Source: Solidesulfovibrio sp. (GTDB lineage: Bacteria > Desulfobacterota > Desulfovibrionia > Desulfovibrionales > Desulfovibrionaceae). Taken from it: a stretch of DNA of 64,000 bases. Under the pieces are notes generated by a model. That model ran no database searches and had not been told where the DNA came from. It saw only the letters and a program-made list of their open reading frames with translations. Shown one piece after another: positions 63,938-64,000 of the stretch; the first letter of the stretch is position 1; each line of letters opens with the position of its first letter. Location of the stretch: the NCBI RefSeq assembly GCF_038562415.1, contig NZ_JBCFBA010000008.1, positions 125,005 to 189,004 on the forward strand, read 5' to 3'. The position numbers and the translations under genes were made by a program.

Positions 63938-64000
63938 ATGGAACGTCGCCACAGACTTCGAGACGACCAATGGGAAATCATCAAGGACGCTCTACCGGGA
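63938..64000 (+). mobile_element. IS5-like transposase, N-terminal fragment cut by the window
   Basis: The frame MERRHRLRDDQWEIIKDALPG is the usual N-terminus of IS5/IS4-group transposases (DUF4096-like). The inverted repeat TGCGCAAC-CGGGA-GTTGCGCA (63918-63938) lies directly before the ATG. The remainder is outside the window, so completeness is unknown. Confidence 0.75.

Overview
The window looks like a GC-rich chromosome of a Desulfovibrionaceae-type sulfate reducer. It carries a homotrimeric-porin-type outer membrane protein, a livJ-livHMGF cluster linked to a phenylacetate-CoA-type ligase, an HtpX protease and a glycine-tailed RRM protein. I infer this from gene content and codon use; there is no rRNA or species marker.

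Positions 1-17,440 are ordinary chromosome. A four-copy array of GC-rich hairpin repeats (224-870) ends in a terminator just before htpX. A branched-chain-type ABC transporter follows, with two tandem binding proteins, two permeases and two ATPases (2,861-9,170), then paaK. Between livG and livF lies an inverted-repeat-bounded block holding extreme G/C homopolymers (8,265-8,362). After it come an NYN-domain protein, a methyltransferase, a metal-chelate-type binding protein, a porin, an RRM protein and a Gate-domain membrane protein. The section ends with tRNA-Lys(TTT) and tRNA-Glu(CTC).

From tRNA-Glu onward the window is accessory DNA. The 3' 46-47 bp of tRNA-Glu recur at 32,165-32,211 and 61,453-61,498, which frame two islands in tandem. 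Each island starts with the att copy, then a plus-strand terminator, paired short direct repeats, a tyrosine recombinase and an overlapping excisionase-like HTH gene. Island 1 (about 14.8 kb) carries a MucR-like regulator, an AAA/SF3-like helicase, an iteron-like AT-rich region, a dCache-GGDEF cyclase, and a tight set of Ycf46-like AAA+ ATPase, DUF1257 (Ycf35-like), DUF2997, DUF3150, a Cas4-like Fe-S nuclease and a RecA-like ATPase. It ends with a secreted repeat protein.

Island 2 (about 29.3 kb) has a second small recombinase, a 38-aa peptide gene, a replicase-type Rep protein, a TGT-like enzyme, a flagellin whose variable domain is replaced by seven propeller-like repeats beside its own XRE regulator, a primase-polymerase/helicase and a HEPN-type protein. 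A nine-gene plus-strand block follows: truncated HsdM, type III-like Res, a small ORF, Mod, an unknown ORF, a ParE-like/UvrD fusion, DUF3024 and UvrD. Five copies of one palindrome (GCGCAGGATCCTGCGC) occur only between genes of island 2.

After the third att copy come a terminator, further direct repeats, a short operon with a duplicated cysteine-cluster protein under two identical-type operators, and the start of an IS transposase. This may be a third, decayed element. The best candidates for undescribed biology are the Ycf46/DUF1257/DUF2997/DUF3150/nuclease/RecA module, the restriction-helicase block, and the island-borne propeller flagellin. All functional claims are from reading motifs by eye; no database search was run.
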